Assembly (NCBI RefSeq): GCF_000426305.1
Contig: NZ_KE384519.1
Coordinates: 131,344 to 195,343, forward strand
Length of the DNA stretch: 64,000 nucleotides
Source of the DNA: Anaerovorax odorimutans DSM 5092
GTDB taxonomy: Bacteria; Bacillota; Clostridia; Peptostreptococcales; Anaerovoracaceae
Direction of reading: 5' to 3'
Below the pieces are notes generated by a model, which worked only from the letters and a program-made list of their open reading frames with translations, had not been told where the DNA came from and ran no database searches. Of the stretch, positions 36,732 to 45,300 are shown piece after piece. Positions within the stretch are counted from its first letter, which is position 1. The number at the start of each line of letters is the position of its first letter. The position numbers were made by a program, and so were the translations under genes.

Positions 36732-38666
36732 TTATACCGGCGAAGGTATTCTTTTTTCCACCTCTGTCGGCAGGGACAACTCTGCGTGGTAGCCTTTTTC
36801 ATCGGTATACAGATTGATTACACCGCCATACCGTTCCACGGTTTCCAAAACGGAGAAAACGCCAAGACCGAAGCCGTTTCGCTTAGAGGATAAATATTTC
36901 CCATCTCTGGTTTTCAGTTCACCGTCAAAGCTGTTGTCCACAACAAATTCAAGCTGACCGTCCTGTACCCGTCCGGCGATAAAGATTGTTTTATTTCCTG
37001 TTTGCTGGCGCTGACAGGCTTCCACCGCATTTTCCATCAGATTTCCAAGAAGACCGCACAGATCCACAATCGGAAAATTCAGAACAGAGGGAAGCAAAAG
37101 CCTTGCGCGGAATTGGATGCCGGCAGACTGCGCGAGATTGCTGTAATACTGCACCAACGCGTCCAGCTCAATGTTTTCTGTCAGGCGGCCGAGCCTGGTA
37201 CCCTCGTTGATTTCCGTAATACCGCGGATATAGTTCTCCAATTCCTCACAGCGTCCTTCTCCGGCCAGTGTCATCAGAGTGCGTAAGTGATGGCGAAAGT
37301 CATGGCGTAGCTTTGCACTTTCCTCCACCTTCTGGTTCATCTGCCGCAGATGTTCCACCTGCATGGTCAGCTGACGTTTCATCTGCCGCTGTTCCTCGGC
37401 ATAGACAAGGCTATGTCGGTAGCCCATGGTAATATCATACCCCAGCACCACGCCGGTTGCGATGACAAGGCTTAAGCTGCCCCATTCCTGAAACCAGCCG
37501 CTAAAGATTGGCTCGTAGTTCGGCAGGAGGCGATCCCAGACAAAGGAACAGGCATAGATAATATCTGCATAGAGCAGTATTGTCGCTTTTTCAATATTTC
37601 GGCGTACCGCCACAACGGCAGTAAACAGAAGATAAACGGCAGTAAGCAGCTTGAAGCCGAAAACCAGATTGGAAAAGGCAAGCATCAACGGCAGTGTAAG
37701 CTGTGAGGTAAACAATCCGTAAAGAAGCGCCAGAACACAGAACACTCCTGCAAAGGTGCCGCAGATTACCTGCATGGTTCTTTTTGTGTGGCAAATGCGA
37801 TTATGGAGAAGGATGACGAGCAACGTTACTAGATATCCGCTGACCAGCTCTACCGTGTACCACGGCTGAATCGGCAGCGCCAGGATAACATGCACCACGC
37901 AGTAGGAAGTAAACACTGCGGTCGAAAGGCACAAAAGGAAAAAGAGCCAGATATTGTTCCCCCTGCGGGTACGAATGGCTAGATAAAAGCTAAAAATGGC
38001 AAGCATCAGTGTTACCGTGACCAAAATCAGGCAAATCCCGAACCGCAGTCCCCGGACTGTATAAGTATTCAGAGGTTCGCCAAAGGAAGGCGGATAAACA
38101 AGGCCGCTGTATAAAAAGGAGTGGTCACTGACCGCAAGCAGAAGTGTCACCTTGCCGGAGGCTTCAAAGGTAATGACACGGCATTGGGTCTGGTCCTGAT
38201 AATCGTCTGGGTCCGGTTCGCCCATTTGCAGCTTCAGTTTATCATCAATGTAAAACCGGTAAGCGGAATAAATTTCCGGCAGCTCAATGGCATAGGTATG
38301 TTCCTCCTCAGGCAGATACAGCGTTAAGGCGTAGCTGGCACTTCCATGAGGGGAGCGGCGGGAGTCGCCCATAGCAAAATTAGACTTTTCACCAATTGAC
38401 AGGTACTGATAATCATCCCGCTGCTGCTTTAAGGTATCCGGTGTCAGCAGACGGTCTGCATAGTAGCGCCAACCATCCCGCAGATAGCGGATGGGCGTGT
38501 CCGTCCAGTCTGCTTCTGAAACATACAGCGCACCATTAATGGGCTGAGGTGCCACCCTTGTGTACTTGTTGTCAAAGTGGTATAAGGAGATAAACAGCGC
38601 AGAGGAAAGGGCAGCTGTCAGAAGCAGTGCTAAAGACCGCCGCAATGCAAAAGGTTTTTTATCCAT
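36732..38666 (-). CDS. Membrane sensor histidine kinase of the GHKL type
   Basis: A 644-residue kinase. A membrane anchor, then an extracytoplasmic sensing region of about 170 residues ([20 protein letters not shown]..., similar to 7TMR-DISM extracellular domains), then about seven membrane helices (residues 205-405), a coiled segment and the kinase core. The phosphoacceptor region is [13 protein letters not shown] (about residue 455), the N box [11 protein letters not shown] (about 545) and the G box [12 protein letters not shown] (about 600). It is the last gene of a three-gene operon with the LytTR regulator and overlaps the surface-protein gene by 8 bases. It is GC-richer than the backbone, consistent with transfer. 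The signal is unknown; the co-encoded surface protein is an obvious candidate partner. Confidence 0.88.
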   Translation of the reverse strand: MDKKPFALRRSLALLLTAALSSALFISLYHFDNKYTRVAPQPINGALYVSEADWTDTPIRYLRDGWRYYADRLLTPDTLKQQRDDYQYLSIGEKSNFAMGDSRRSPHGSASYALTLYLPEEEHTYAIELPEIYSAYRFYIDDKLKLQMGEPDPDDYQDQTQCRVITFEASGKVTLLLAVSDHSFLYSGLVYPPSFGEPLNTYTVRGLRFGICLILVTVTLMLAIFSFYLAIRTRRGNNIWLFFLLCLSTAVFTSYCVVHVILALPIQPWYTVELVSGYLVTLLVILLHNRICHTKRTMQVICGTFAGVFCVLALLYGLFTSQLTLPLMLAFSNLVFGFKLLTAVYLLFTAVVAVRRNIEKATILLYADIIYACSFVWDRLLPNYEPIFSGWFQEWGSLSLVIATGVVLGYDITMGYRHSLVYAEEQRQMKRQLTMQVEHLRQMNQKVEESAKLRHDFRHHLRTLMTLAGEGRCEELENYIRGITEINEGTRLGRLTENIELDALVQYYSNLAQSAGIQFRARLLLPSVLNFPIVDLCGLLGNLMENAVEACQRQQTGNKTIFIAGRVQDGQLEFVVDNSFDGELKTRDGKYLSSKRNGFGLGVFSVLETVERYGGVINLYTDEKGYHAELSLPTEVEKRIPSPV

Positions 38667-40629
38667 GGCGTTTCCTCCTGAAAAATGTAATCCCTCCCGC
38701 AGCTAAAAGCAAGCCGCCTGATATGGGAAGCAGCGGTGACGTACTTTTTTGTGCCTCCTGTGTACTTAATTGCTCCATAATTGTATAAGTTCCTGCCGTA
38801 TCTGCCGCAAAGCGTAGAAGTTCCCCGTCATAGGAAACATCTGTAATCGGTTCGCCAGCTTCGTTCCGGACGTCTATATCAGCATTTTCCAACTGCGGAA
38901 TATATCTAAGCCGCAATACCGTTCCTGAAAGCTGCGTAAGCGATTTGCCCGAAACCTCTACCCCAAGTACAATTTGACTGCTTTCCGGCTGGGTCAGCGT
39001 AACAGTCAGAGTATCTGTATCCGACAGAGCCAGAGCTAAAAGCAGGTTGCTTGGAATACGGACGGTTACATCGCTGGAACCAAAAACGACGCTTTCTTCC
39101 TCTTTGCAGAGATCTTTTAGACGCAGACCGGAAATGACCGTTTGGGTAGGAGAATAGGATTCTGTAACAGCAGCAGATTCCAGAGATGCAGAACTTTTCT
39201 CCAACTGCGTATTGTAATCATCTGATACCGGTTTCATTACTGCTTGAGCACTGCCCTTGGGTTTGGGTACTGTATCATTTTTTTCCTCAGGAGAGGTACT
39301 CTCTGCTAAATTGCCATTGCTGTTATGACTGTCGTTACTTTGAGAGTTACTGGGCGATTGTGGCGCGGTTGGAGTGGGCTGGGTTCCGCCTAATGAGGAA
39401 TTTTGTCTCTCCTGTGGCTTCTGTGGTTCCCCCGGCGTGGAGCCTGAATCCTGTGGTGTATTGTTACCGCTATTAGTGCTGTCATCCTCATGGGAATCAC
39501 TTGGTGTCTGGGACGGGGTTGGAGCTGGTTGTGTGCCTGAACCCGAACCACCGCTGTTTACGTCTCCGCCGTCCCGGTCGCCGCCTGAATAATCGAGGAT
39601 ACTAAGTTCCCCGTCATATTGAAAGGTCAGAACACCGGTCTGACCGCCGGGATAGGTTACCTTAAGCTCATAAGTGTTTCCATAGGTAAGAAGTTGCTGA
39701 GAAAGCTGAAGACCATCGGAGACAAACAAGAAGCCCTCACTTAATCTTGTCCATTCTCCCACATCCTGCCGCAGCCATAGGTTAAACTCATCCAGCTGCT
39801 CTTCCTGCGCGACAGAAAGTACCCACGGAAAGCGCAGAAAGCCCCGTCCGGCTACACAGCAGTTAATATCCGGCTCGCCGGGAACCTGAATGGAAACTGC
39901 GCAAAGCTGCCGGGGCAATGAAACACCGTCTGCCAGCGTATATTCCGTTCCAAGGTCGGGTGATGTAAAAACATAGTACACGCCAGCTGTGATAGTATCC
40001 ACAGCATCCAAAGACCATGCCCCTGATATGAAGTCATAGGGATTGTCATCTGCATCATAGCCGGTGAAGCCTGTGACAGTGTCGGCAAACCATTTGGAAA
40101 GCTCCTCCTGTGGAGTTCCAACGGCAAATGCCACGGCATCCGTTCGGTCTGGTTCATCAAAGCTGGTGAGAGTGATTGCTGCAGGAGTTACGGTAAGTAC
40201 TGGAGCAGTTACCTGTACGGAAATGGAGACAGTATTTTCTAGTCCATCCGAAAGCGCTGCTCCCGCTGGGACAGAAATTCTTCCAATCGCAGTGTAGATG
40301 CCGGGTGTTTCCGCATCCACTGTACTGAAATCCCATGTAACGGGCAATGTAAGCGAATAGATAGAATCCTCCTTTTCCGCTGTGCCGGAAATGCTGATAG
40401 AGTCCAGTTCATTATGTAACTTGGTAAAGCTGGTATCGCCGCAAGCCATGACAAACGTACCCGTGAAAGCATCCGGGGTAGTATAAAAAATGACGCTGCC
40501 GGAATCGGTAACAGTATCTGTGGCTTCGGTTTCGGAAGGTACAGCTGGTTTCTCTGCCGCCAGTACAGAAGGTACAAGCGCTGTGTCAAGAAGCAGGATG
40601 GTTAAAATCAGTGTAAGTATTTGCTTCAT
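38659..40629 (-). CDS. Secreted cell-surface protein with a sortase-like C-terminal anchor
   Basis: A 656-residue protein with signal peptide (MKQILTLILTILLLDTAL, cut after VLA). Residues 40-350 have Ig-like or adhesin-type beta sequence. From about 350 to 470 there is a low-complexity linker rich in S, G, T, N, P and D (GGSGSG, TPSQTPSDS). A second folded part follows, then LPISGG, a hydrophobic helix and RRKRHG, a sorting-signal layout in which LPISG would replace LPxTG. It lies between the response regulator and kinase genes, overlapping both (4 and 8 bases), so all three are made together. Function is unknown; an accessory sensor or adhesin is plausible. Confidence 0.75.
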   Translation of the reverse strand: MKQILTLILTILLLDTALVPSVLAAEKPAVPSETEATDTVTDSGSVIFYTTPDAFTGTFVMACGDTSFTKLHNELDSISISGTAEKEDSIYSLTLPVTWDFSTVDAETPGIYTAIGRISVPAGAALSDGLENTVSISVQVTAPVLTVTPAAITLTSFDEPDRTDAVAFAVGTPQEELSKWFADTVTGFTGYDADDNPYDFISGAWSLDAVDTITAGVYYVFTSPDLGTEYTLADGVSLPRQLCAVSIQVPGEPDINCCVAGRGFLRFPWVLSVAQEEQLDEFNLWLRQDVGEWTRLSEGFLFVSDGLQLSQQLLTYGNTYELKVTYPGGQTGVLTFQYDGELSILDYSGGDRDGGDVNSGGSGSGTQPAPTPSQTPSDSHEDDSTNSGNNTPQDSGSTPGEPQKPQERQNSSLGGTQPTPTAPQSPSNSQSNDSHNSNGNLAESTSPEEKNDTVPKPKGSAQAVMKPVSDDYNTQLEKSSASLESAAVTESYSPTQTVISGLRLKDLCKEEESVVFGSSDVTVRIPSNLLLALALSDTDTLTVTLTQPESSQIVLGVEVSGKSLTQLSGTVLRLRYIPQLENADIDVRNEAGEPITDVSYDGELLRFAADTAGTYTIMEQLSTQEAQKSTSPLLPISGGLLLAAGGITFFRRKRHG

Positions 40630-41351
40630 ATTCCATCCCCCCGCAGAGAACCGGCGGAGAGACTCAGACGCTGCCTCTGTACCTGCCGTTGTAGGCGCCT
40701 GCTGACTGGCAGTTGCTCCCCGTTTTTCAGGATGAGATGATCGCTATCAAGCTCTCGCACTTCCTTTAGGTTAACCACAATGCCCTTAAAGCAGGACATA
40801 AATTGCGGATAGTTGCTTAGCTGGTCGGAAAGTTCTGAAAAGCTGCCGGATACTGGAATAAGACAGTCCTTTAAATGGATACAGACACGGCGGTTTTGAT
40901 AATCTGCATAAAGAATACGGTTCAGAGTGATTTCCAACGGCTGATTCCTTGTAGTTACCGAGATGGAGGGAGCACTCTGCGATTCTGCAATCTTGCAGTA
41001 GTGCAGTGCCCTTGATAGCTTTTCAAGCGTGGCTGGCTTTACGATGTAATCTGCCGCCCGGACATCGTAGCTTTTCACACCGAATTCCGAGCTGGTGGTA
41101 AGGAAAATCAGATTGAGATTCTCGTCAAGCTGCCGAAGTTTCAGTGCGCAGTCCACGCCGTTCTCGTTGTTTAGAAAGATATCCATAAAAACAACATCAT
41201 AGCTGCCCGATATGTAATCGCTGAGCAGTTCCCTGCCACTATGAAATTCTGTGATTTGCATCGGCTGCTGCTGATTGGTTTCATATTGCTTCAAAAGGCT
41301 GCGGAGTATTTCACACTCAGTAACCATATCGTCTACGATTGCCATATTCAT
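40626..41351 (-). CDS. LytTR-family response regulator
   Basis: A 241-residue regulator. The receiver domain has the acidic pocket AIVDD, the phosphoacceptor Asp57 in VVFMDIFLNNENG, Thr in FLTTSSE and Lys105 in YIVKPATLEKL. A LytTR DNA-binding domain follows (residues about 125-240: LEITLNRILYADYQNRRV, FMSCFKGIVVNLKEV). I place the start at the ATG at 41351, which follows AAAGGAGG by 7 bases; the longer frame to 41372 would include that site. Direct repeats at 41417-41444, just upstream of its own promoter, are likely its binding site, giving autoregulation. The operon order is regulator, surface protein, kinase. Confidence 0.9.
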   Translation of the reverse strand: MNMAIVDDMVTECEILRSLLKQYETNQQQPMQITEFHSGRELLSDYISGSYDVVFMDIFLNNENGVDCALKLRQLDENLNLIFLTTSSEFGVKSYDVRAADYIVKPATLEKLSRALHYCKIAESQSAPSISVTTRNQPLEITLNRILYADYQNRRVCIHLKDCLIPVSGSFSELSDQLSNYPQFMSCFKGIVVNLKEVRELDSDHLILKNGEQLPVSRRLQRQVQRQRLSLSAGSLRGDGI

Positions 41352-41387
41352 TTCAACTCCTCCTTTGAACATAATAATCCATTTAAC

Positions 41388-41444
41388 ATTATATCACAAA
41401 TTTCAAGAAAACTATGACCGCTTGTGCAGCTTTTGAACCGCTTG
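41388..41444 (-). promoter_or_regulatory. Promoter of the kinase operon with LytTR-type direct repeats
   Basis: On the minus strand a perfect TATAAT (41393-41388) lacks a good -35 (CATAGT at 41416-41411). Two copies of CAAGCGGT (41444-41437 and 41424-41417) stand 20 bases apart on the same helical face; the nearer one abuts the weak -35. This is the arrangement used by AgrA-like LytTR activators. The same repeats lie upstream of the divergent operon. Confidence 0.6.
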
Positions 41445-41490
41445 ATCATAACCTATTGAAAAACACTTGACAAGATGCTATCTTAATAAA

Positions 41491-41531
41491 AACTACCAAA
41501 CTTCTGTGAAAGAGGTTTGGTAGTTGTTTTT
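41491..41531 (+). terminator. Leader terminator before the pseudo-receiver/SLH operon
   Basis: AACTACCAAAC (41491-41501) pairs perfectly with GTTTGGTAGTT (41515-41525), followed by GTTTTTG. No gene lies between the divergent promoter region and this hairpin, so it looks like an attenuator or an insulator between the operons. Confidence 0.7.
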
Positions 41532-41624
41532 GTATAGGGAAAACATCAAGCTATGCTGGAGGATGGTTATTTTACAGTCAAAAAAATATTCGCGTTTAGG
41601 CGGTACAAGGAAGGAGGAGGTCAC

Positions 41625-42005
41625 GTGAATGTCGCATTGTGCGCAGCGTTCTTGGAAGAGGACGTCTGGGAAAACCGTCTGGTAACGGCGGCTTTCCCGA
41701 AAAAGGTTGAAATTACGGAGTGCAATAGCATCAAGGCACTTCTAAAAATATTGGAATTAAAGCCGTTTTCACTGCTCATTGTTGTGCTAAACGGTGTGGC
41801 GGGACTGGAAGCGGTACGACAGCTTCAGGAGAATGCACCGGGTGTTCCTCTTCTGTGGATTTCCGATGAGGATTACAGCCTGTTTGGATATCAGTATCGT
41901 GTGACCAGATTTTTAAACAGACAGGTATCCGATGCGGAGCTGCGGGAAGCGGTAGCAGGCTGTCTCAAGCTTTCGGAAAAAGAAGAGGAGGAAACAGTAA
42001 AATGA
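41625..42005 (+). CDS. Stand-alone pseudo-receiver protein 1
   Basis: A 126-residue protein with the alternating pattern of a response-regulator receiver domain: beta-3 is LLIVVLNGVAGLEAV, beta-4 VPLLWISDED, and the C-terminal part RFLNRQVSDAELREAV. The phosphoacceptor Asp is replaced by Val (residue 54) and the conserved Lys before the last helix appears as Arg. No DNA-binding domain follows. I start it at GTG 41625, which follows AAGGAGG by 7 bases; the longer frame to 41553 contains that site. Its stop overlaps the next start by 4 bases. It may be a phosphorylation-independent adaptor; assignment is by fold pattern only. Confidence 0.6.
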   Translation: MNVALCAAFLEEDVWENRLVTAAFPKKVEITECNSIKALLKILELKPFSLLIVVLNGVAGLEAVRQLQENAPGVPLLWISDEDYSLFGYQYRVTRFLNRQVSDAELREAVAGCLKLSEKEEEETVK

Positions 42006-42388
42006 CAAAATCGATTGCGCTGTGCGGTGTGCAGGACGAAATTGCCCATGCGCTGGAGCGTCATGGAGGATACAAGATTCTGCCATTTGGAGACGAACCG
42101 GAGCGACGGGGAGATGTAAAGTTGGGATATTTTTTGCGGGACGGTTCGCTTGTGGAGCTTGCCGTCGTGGGCTATCCCGGAGCAAAGGGGCTTGCCGCCT
42201 GCGACTATCTGCGAACGCAGAACTGCGAGCTGCCCATTCTTTGGCTGTGCGACCGTCAGGAATTTGAGCCGGAGGCAAAGCGGCTTGGAATTGGCTTTTG
42301 CGGCACTGGCCCACCGAATACGGAGCAAACAATACAAGGTATTTTGAAAACAATTAACATGAGAGGTTCTGAAGGAGGAACGAAATGA
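42002..42388 (+). CDS. Stand-alone pseudo-receiver protein 2
   Basis: A 128-residue protein that looks like a diverged sibling of its neighbour. The segment ELAVVGYPGAKGLAACDYL aligns with the receiver core but has Gly where the Asp should be, and the later Lys is also missing (GFCGTGPP). ELPILWLCDRQEF parallels VPLLWISDEDYS in the first protein. It overlaps both neighbours by 4 bases (ATGA), so its translation is tied to the giant SLH protein that follows. No known function; it may belong to surface-protein control with the LytTR system. Confidence 0.55.
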   Translation: MTKSIALCGVQDEIAHALERHGGYKILPFGDEPERRGDVKLGYFLRDGSLVELAVVGYPGAKGLAACDYLRTQNCELPILWLCDRQEFEPEAKRLGIGFCGTGPPNTEQTIQGILKTINMRGSEGGTK

Positions 42389-45300
42389 AAAAACGAATTT
42401 TAAGCATGGCGCTGTGCCTGTGCATGGTATTCACCCTGCTGCCAACGACAGCGTTGGCAGCGGATGCGAACGTCAGAATCGGAAGCACTACACTCACAAA
42501 CGGTAAGTATTACATCGTTTCCAGCGATGCTGTGACTGAATTGGACAGCGCACCGGCAAGCGGCGGCTACCTATATTACACCCAAGAAGAGGGAAACGCC
42601 GTTCTAACCGTGACAGGGGACGTAACGTATATCAGTACTATTCCAGCTCTCTCAATCACAGCCTGCACCCTGACCCTTACCGGCAGCGGCAACCTGTCCA
42701 TGACAAGCAGCATGACTCCGGCAGTGAACGGCAATTCCAACAGCAGCCTAATCACTAGCAACTATACAGGAGCACTCAATTTTATTTCTGGTAACAACAG
42801 TGCCATTACCAATTGCACTGATATGATGCTGGAGACGACAGGAGCACTGATAATCAGTGGTAACAGCGACAGTGCAACAATTTATAGTGGAAACGACGTC
42901 ACACTGAAGGGCGGCATCGTCAGCCTCACCAATTTAGATTCCGATAATAGTCAGTTGATCAGCGCGGGAGGCGAGAGCGTTTCTGTCACCGCCACCGGTG
43001 GTGATCTGAGCCTGATCGGCAGTACCTCCGTTTCGCCGCTCCTCATTGCGGACAGCGGCGAACAAGGAACAAGCGGCATTGTGACTCTTTCTGCAAGTGG
43101 CAGCATTACCGTGGCCAACGACGACTCTGGCATGGCAGTGGGCTGTGCGCTGAATGCATCGGCAGGGAAGAACATAACACTTGAAAGCACAGATGGTATG
43201 GCTGTGGGCGGCAATCTGACAGTTACAGATGCTGAAAATGTCATTATTAGCGGGGGCAGAAGTGATGCTCCAACCATTTCGGGCACCGCAACAATCACGG
43301 CGGACAAGGACATCACCATTAACTCCGCATTCATGCTTGATATCGGTGGCATCGCCACCCTCACAGCCGGTGGATTGGTTATCCGCACAACCAGCACGGG
43401 GACAACAATTACCAAGGACGGCACAACAATCAGCGCCTCCTACGGCGGCGACATTAGAGAAAGCGGTCTGAATATTTCTGGAAAAGATGACAACGGTAAT
43501 AACGACTCGACCTATAACGCGCCTGCAGCAGCTACCCTTTACAAAGCGGGAGACGGTTATGCCCTGTTCACCCCAGCTGTTACAGGAGATTCCCCTGCAA
43601 ACGCAAAACTGGAGTTCTTAGATGCAACCATCGAAACAACGGACGCTACTGCATTAAGCTTGCCATCCACAGAGCCCGTTGACATTACTGTCACTGGCGA
43701 CAATTTGTTGAGGGCGGGGGGCAGCAAGAATGTTATCGCGACCAATACGCAGGAATTGTCCGTCACAGGCGGCGGCAATTTGATCCTTGCTGGCTTATAT
43801 TATGGTGTTAATGTTAACGGCACAGACGAGGTCACCATCAATATCACAGGTGACCTGACCTTTGATACTGCCTCTCAACCGATTTCCACTAGCGGTGATA
43901 TCACGGTTTCTGCAAAGAGCATTACATCGAAGTCGGGCTATTATTTCAGTTCTGGCAATGGTATGGTGTCTCTTACTGCCACGGACGGGGACATTGTCAT
44001 TGATGATACAGAAAAGACAAACAAACAAGAAAAGATAAAAGCGGCTGGAGCTATTACACTAAATGCACCAAATGGCAAAATTGACATTACCCATGATAAA
44101 AGTGGCTGTTACGCTCTAAATAGCACTTTTGGTATCATCACCGTGACTGCGTTAAACGATGTGATAATTAACGCAATCAACGGCGGCGGTATCTATAGTG
44201 GTGCAAATACTGATACTTCTGACGTGATATCAGTCAAAACGACAAATGGCAGTATCCAAATGAACTGCGGTGATAATTATGAATGCGTTCAAGCCATCCG
44301 TGGTGTAGCATTGGAAGCGGCCAAGGATATTACGCTGAACGGCACGGAACAATATTCCGCTGCAATTCAGGCAACTGGTTCACCTGTTAGTATTACCGCT
44401 GGGGGAAAGCTATCCTCCACCTCTGCCTTCGGATTTCAAATGGGTATACTGACCATTCAGGCGGATGAGGTGTCCATTGCAGGTACTAGCCAAGATGGTA
44501 TTAACGCAAACAGCGTGAGCATCACCAAGGATGGCACAAATAACTGCAAAAGCGTGAGCGTTACCGCCACTAGTAATTACGACAGCTGGGCGGCAATCAA
44601 CTCCCCGAATGTGATCATCAAGGCGGATAATGTGCTGATTTGCGGAAATAGCAGTGCGAAGGCAATCAGCGCAACAAACCCCGATGGCACGGTTACCATT
44701 GGTGATGCAGGCATGATAATCGGCGCAGTTTTCATTAGTGGTACAAGCGCAATCAATCCAAATATTTTGAATATAGAAAGCACTGGTGTTGATGCCTCTG
44801 CTGGGCTGAATTTATCCACGCCTCCTAGTGTAATCACCTATTATAAGGCGGGGAACGGCTATGCGCTGTTCACCCCTGCAACGACAACGACACCTGCGAC
44901 ACTGACTCTGCATAACGCCAGCATTACCTCAGGAAGCACAATGCCTCTTAAATTGGTTGAAGAAACCGTTATCAAGCTGGAAGGGGCGAACAGCCTTACA
45001 AACACCAACACTAACACCGGCGTAGGCATCAGTGCTAGTTCATCAACTAATGTATTGCAGCCCGTTATCATTCAGGGCGGCAGCGGCGATTCTCTCAATG
45101 TTTCCGCTTGGCAGTGCACACAGATGAGTGCATTGACCATAGACGGTGGCAGCGTTACCATGGATGGTATGATTTACGGCATCTTATTGGAGGGGAACAT
45201 GGTTCTCAAAAACGGCGCAAAGGTGTCCGCTAGTGGTGGAAATACGGGAGATGCAGTTCAACTTGAGGGTTATAGTCTTACCGTCAGTGATGGCAGCACC

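Noticed and set aside
41467..41495. Plus-strand promoter with TTGACA before the pseudo-receiver operon
   Set aside because: The -35 is perfect but no acceptable -10 occurs 15-19 bases downstream (only AAACTA-type sequence), so I did not annotate it as a promoter.
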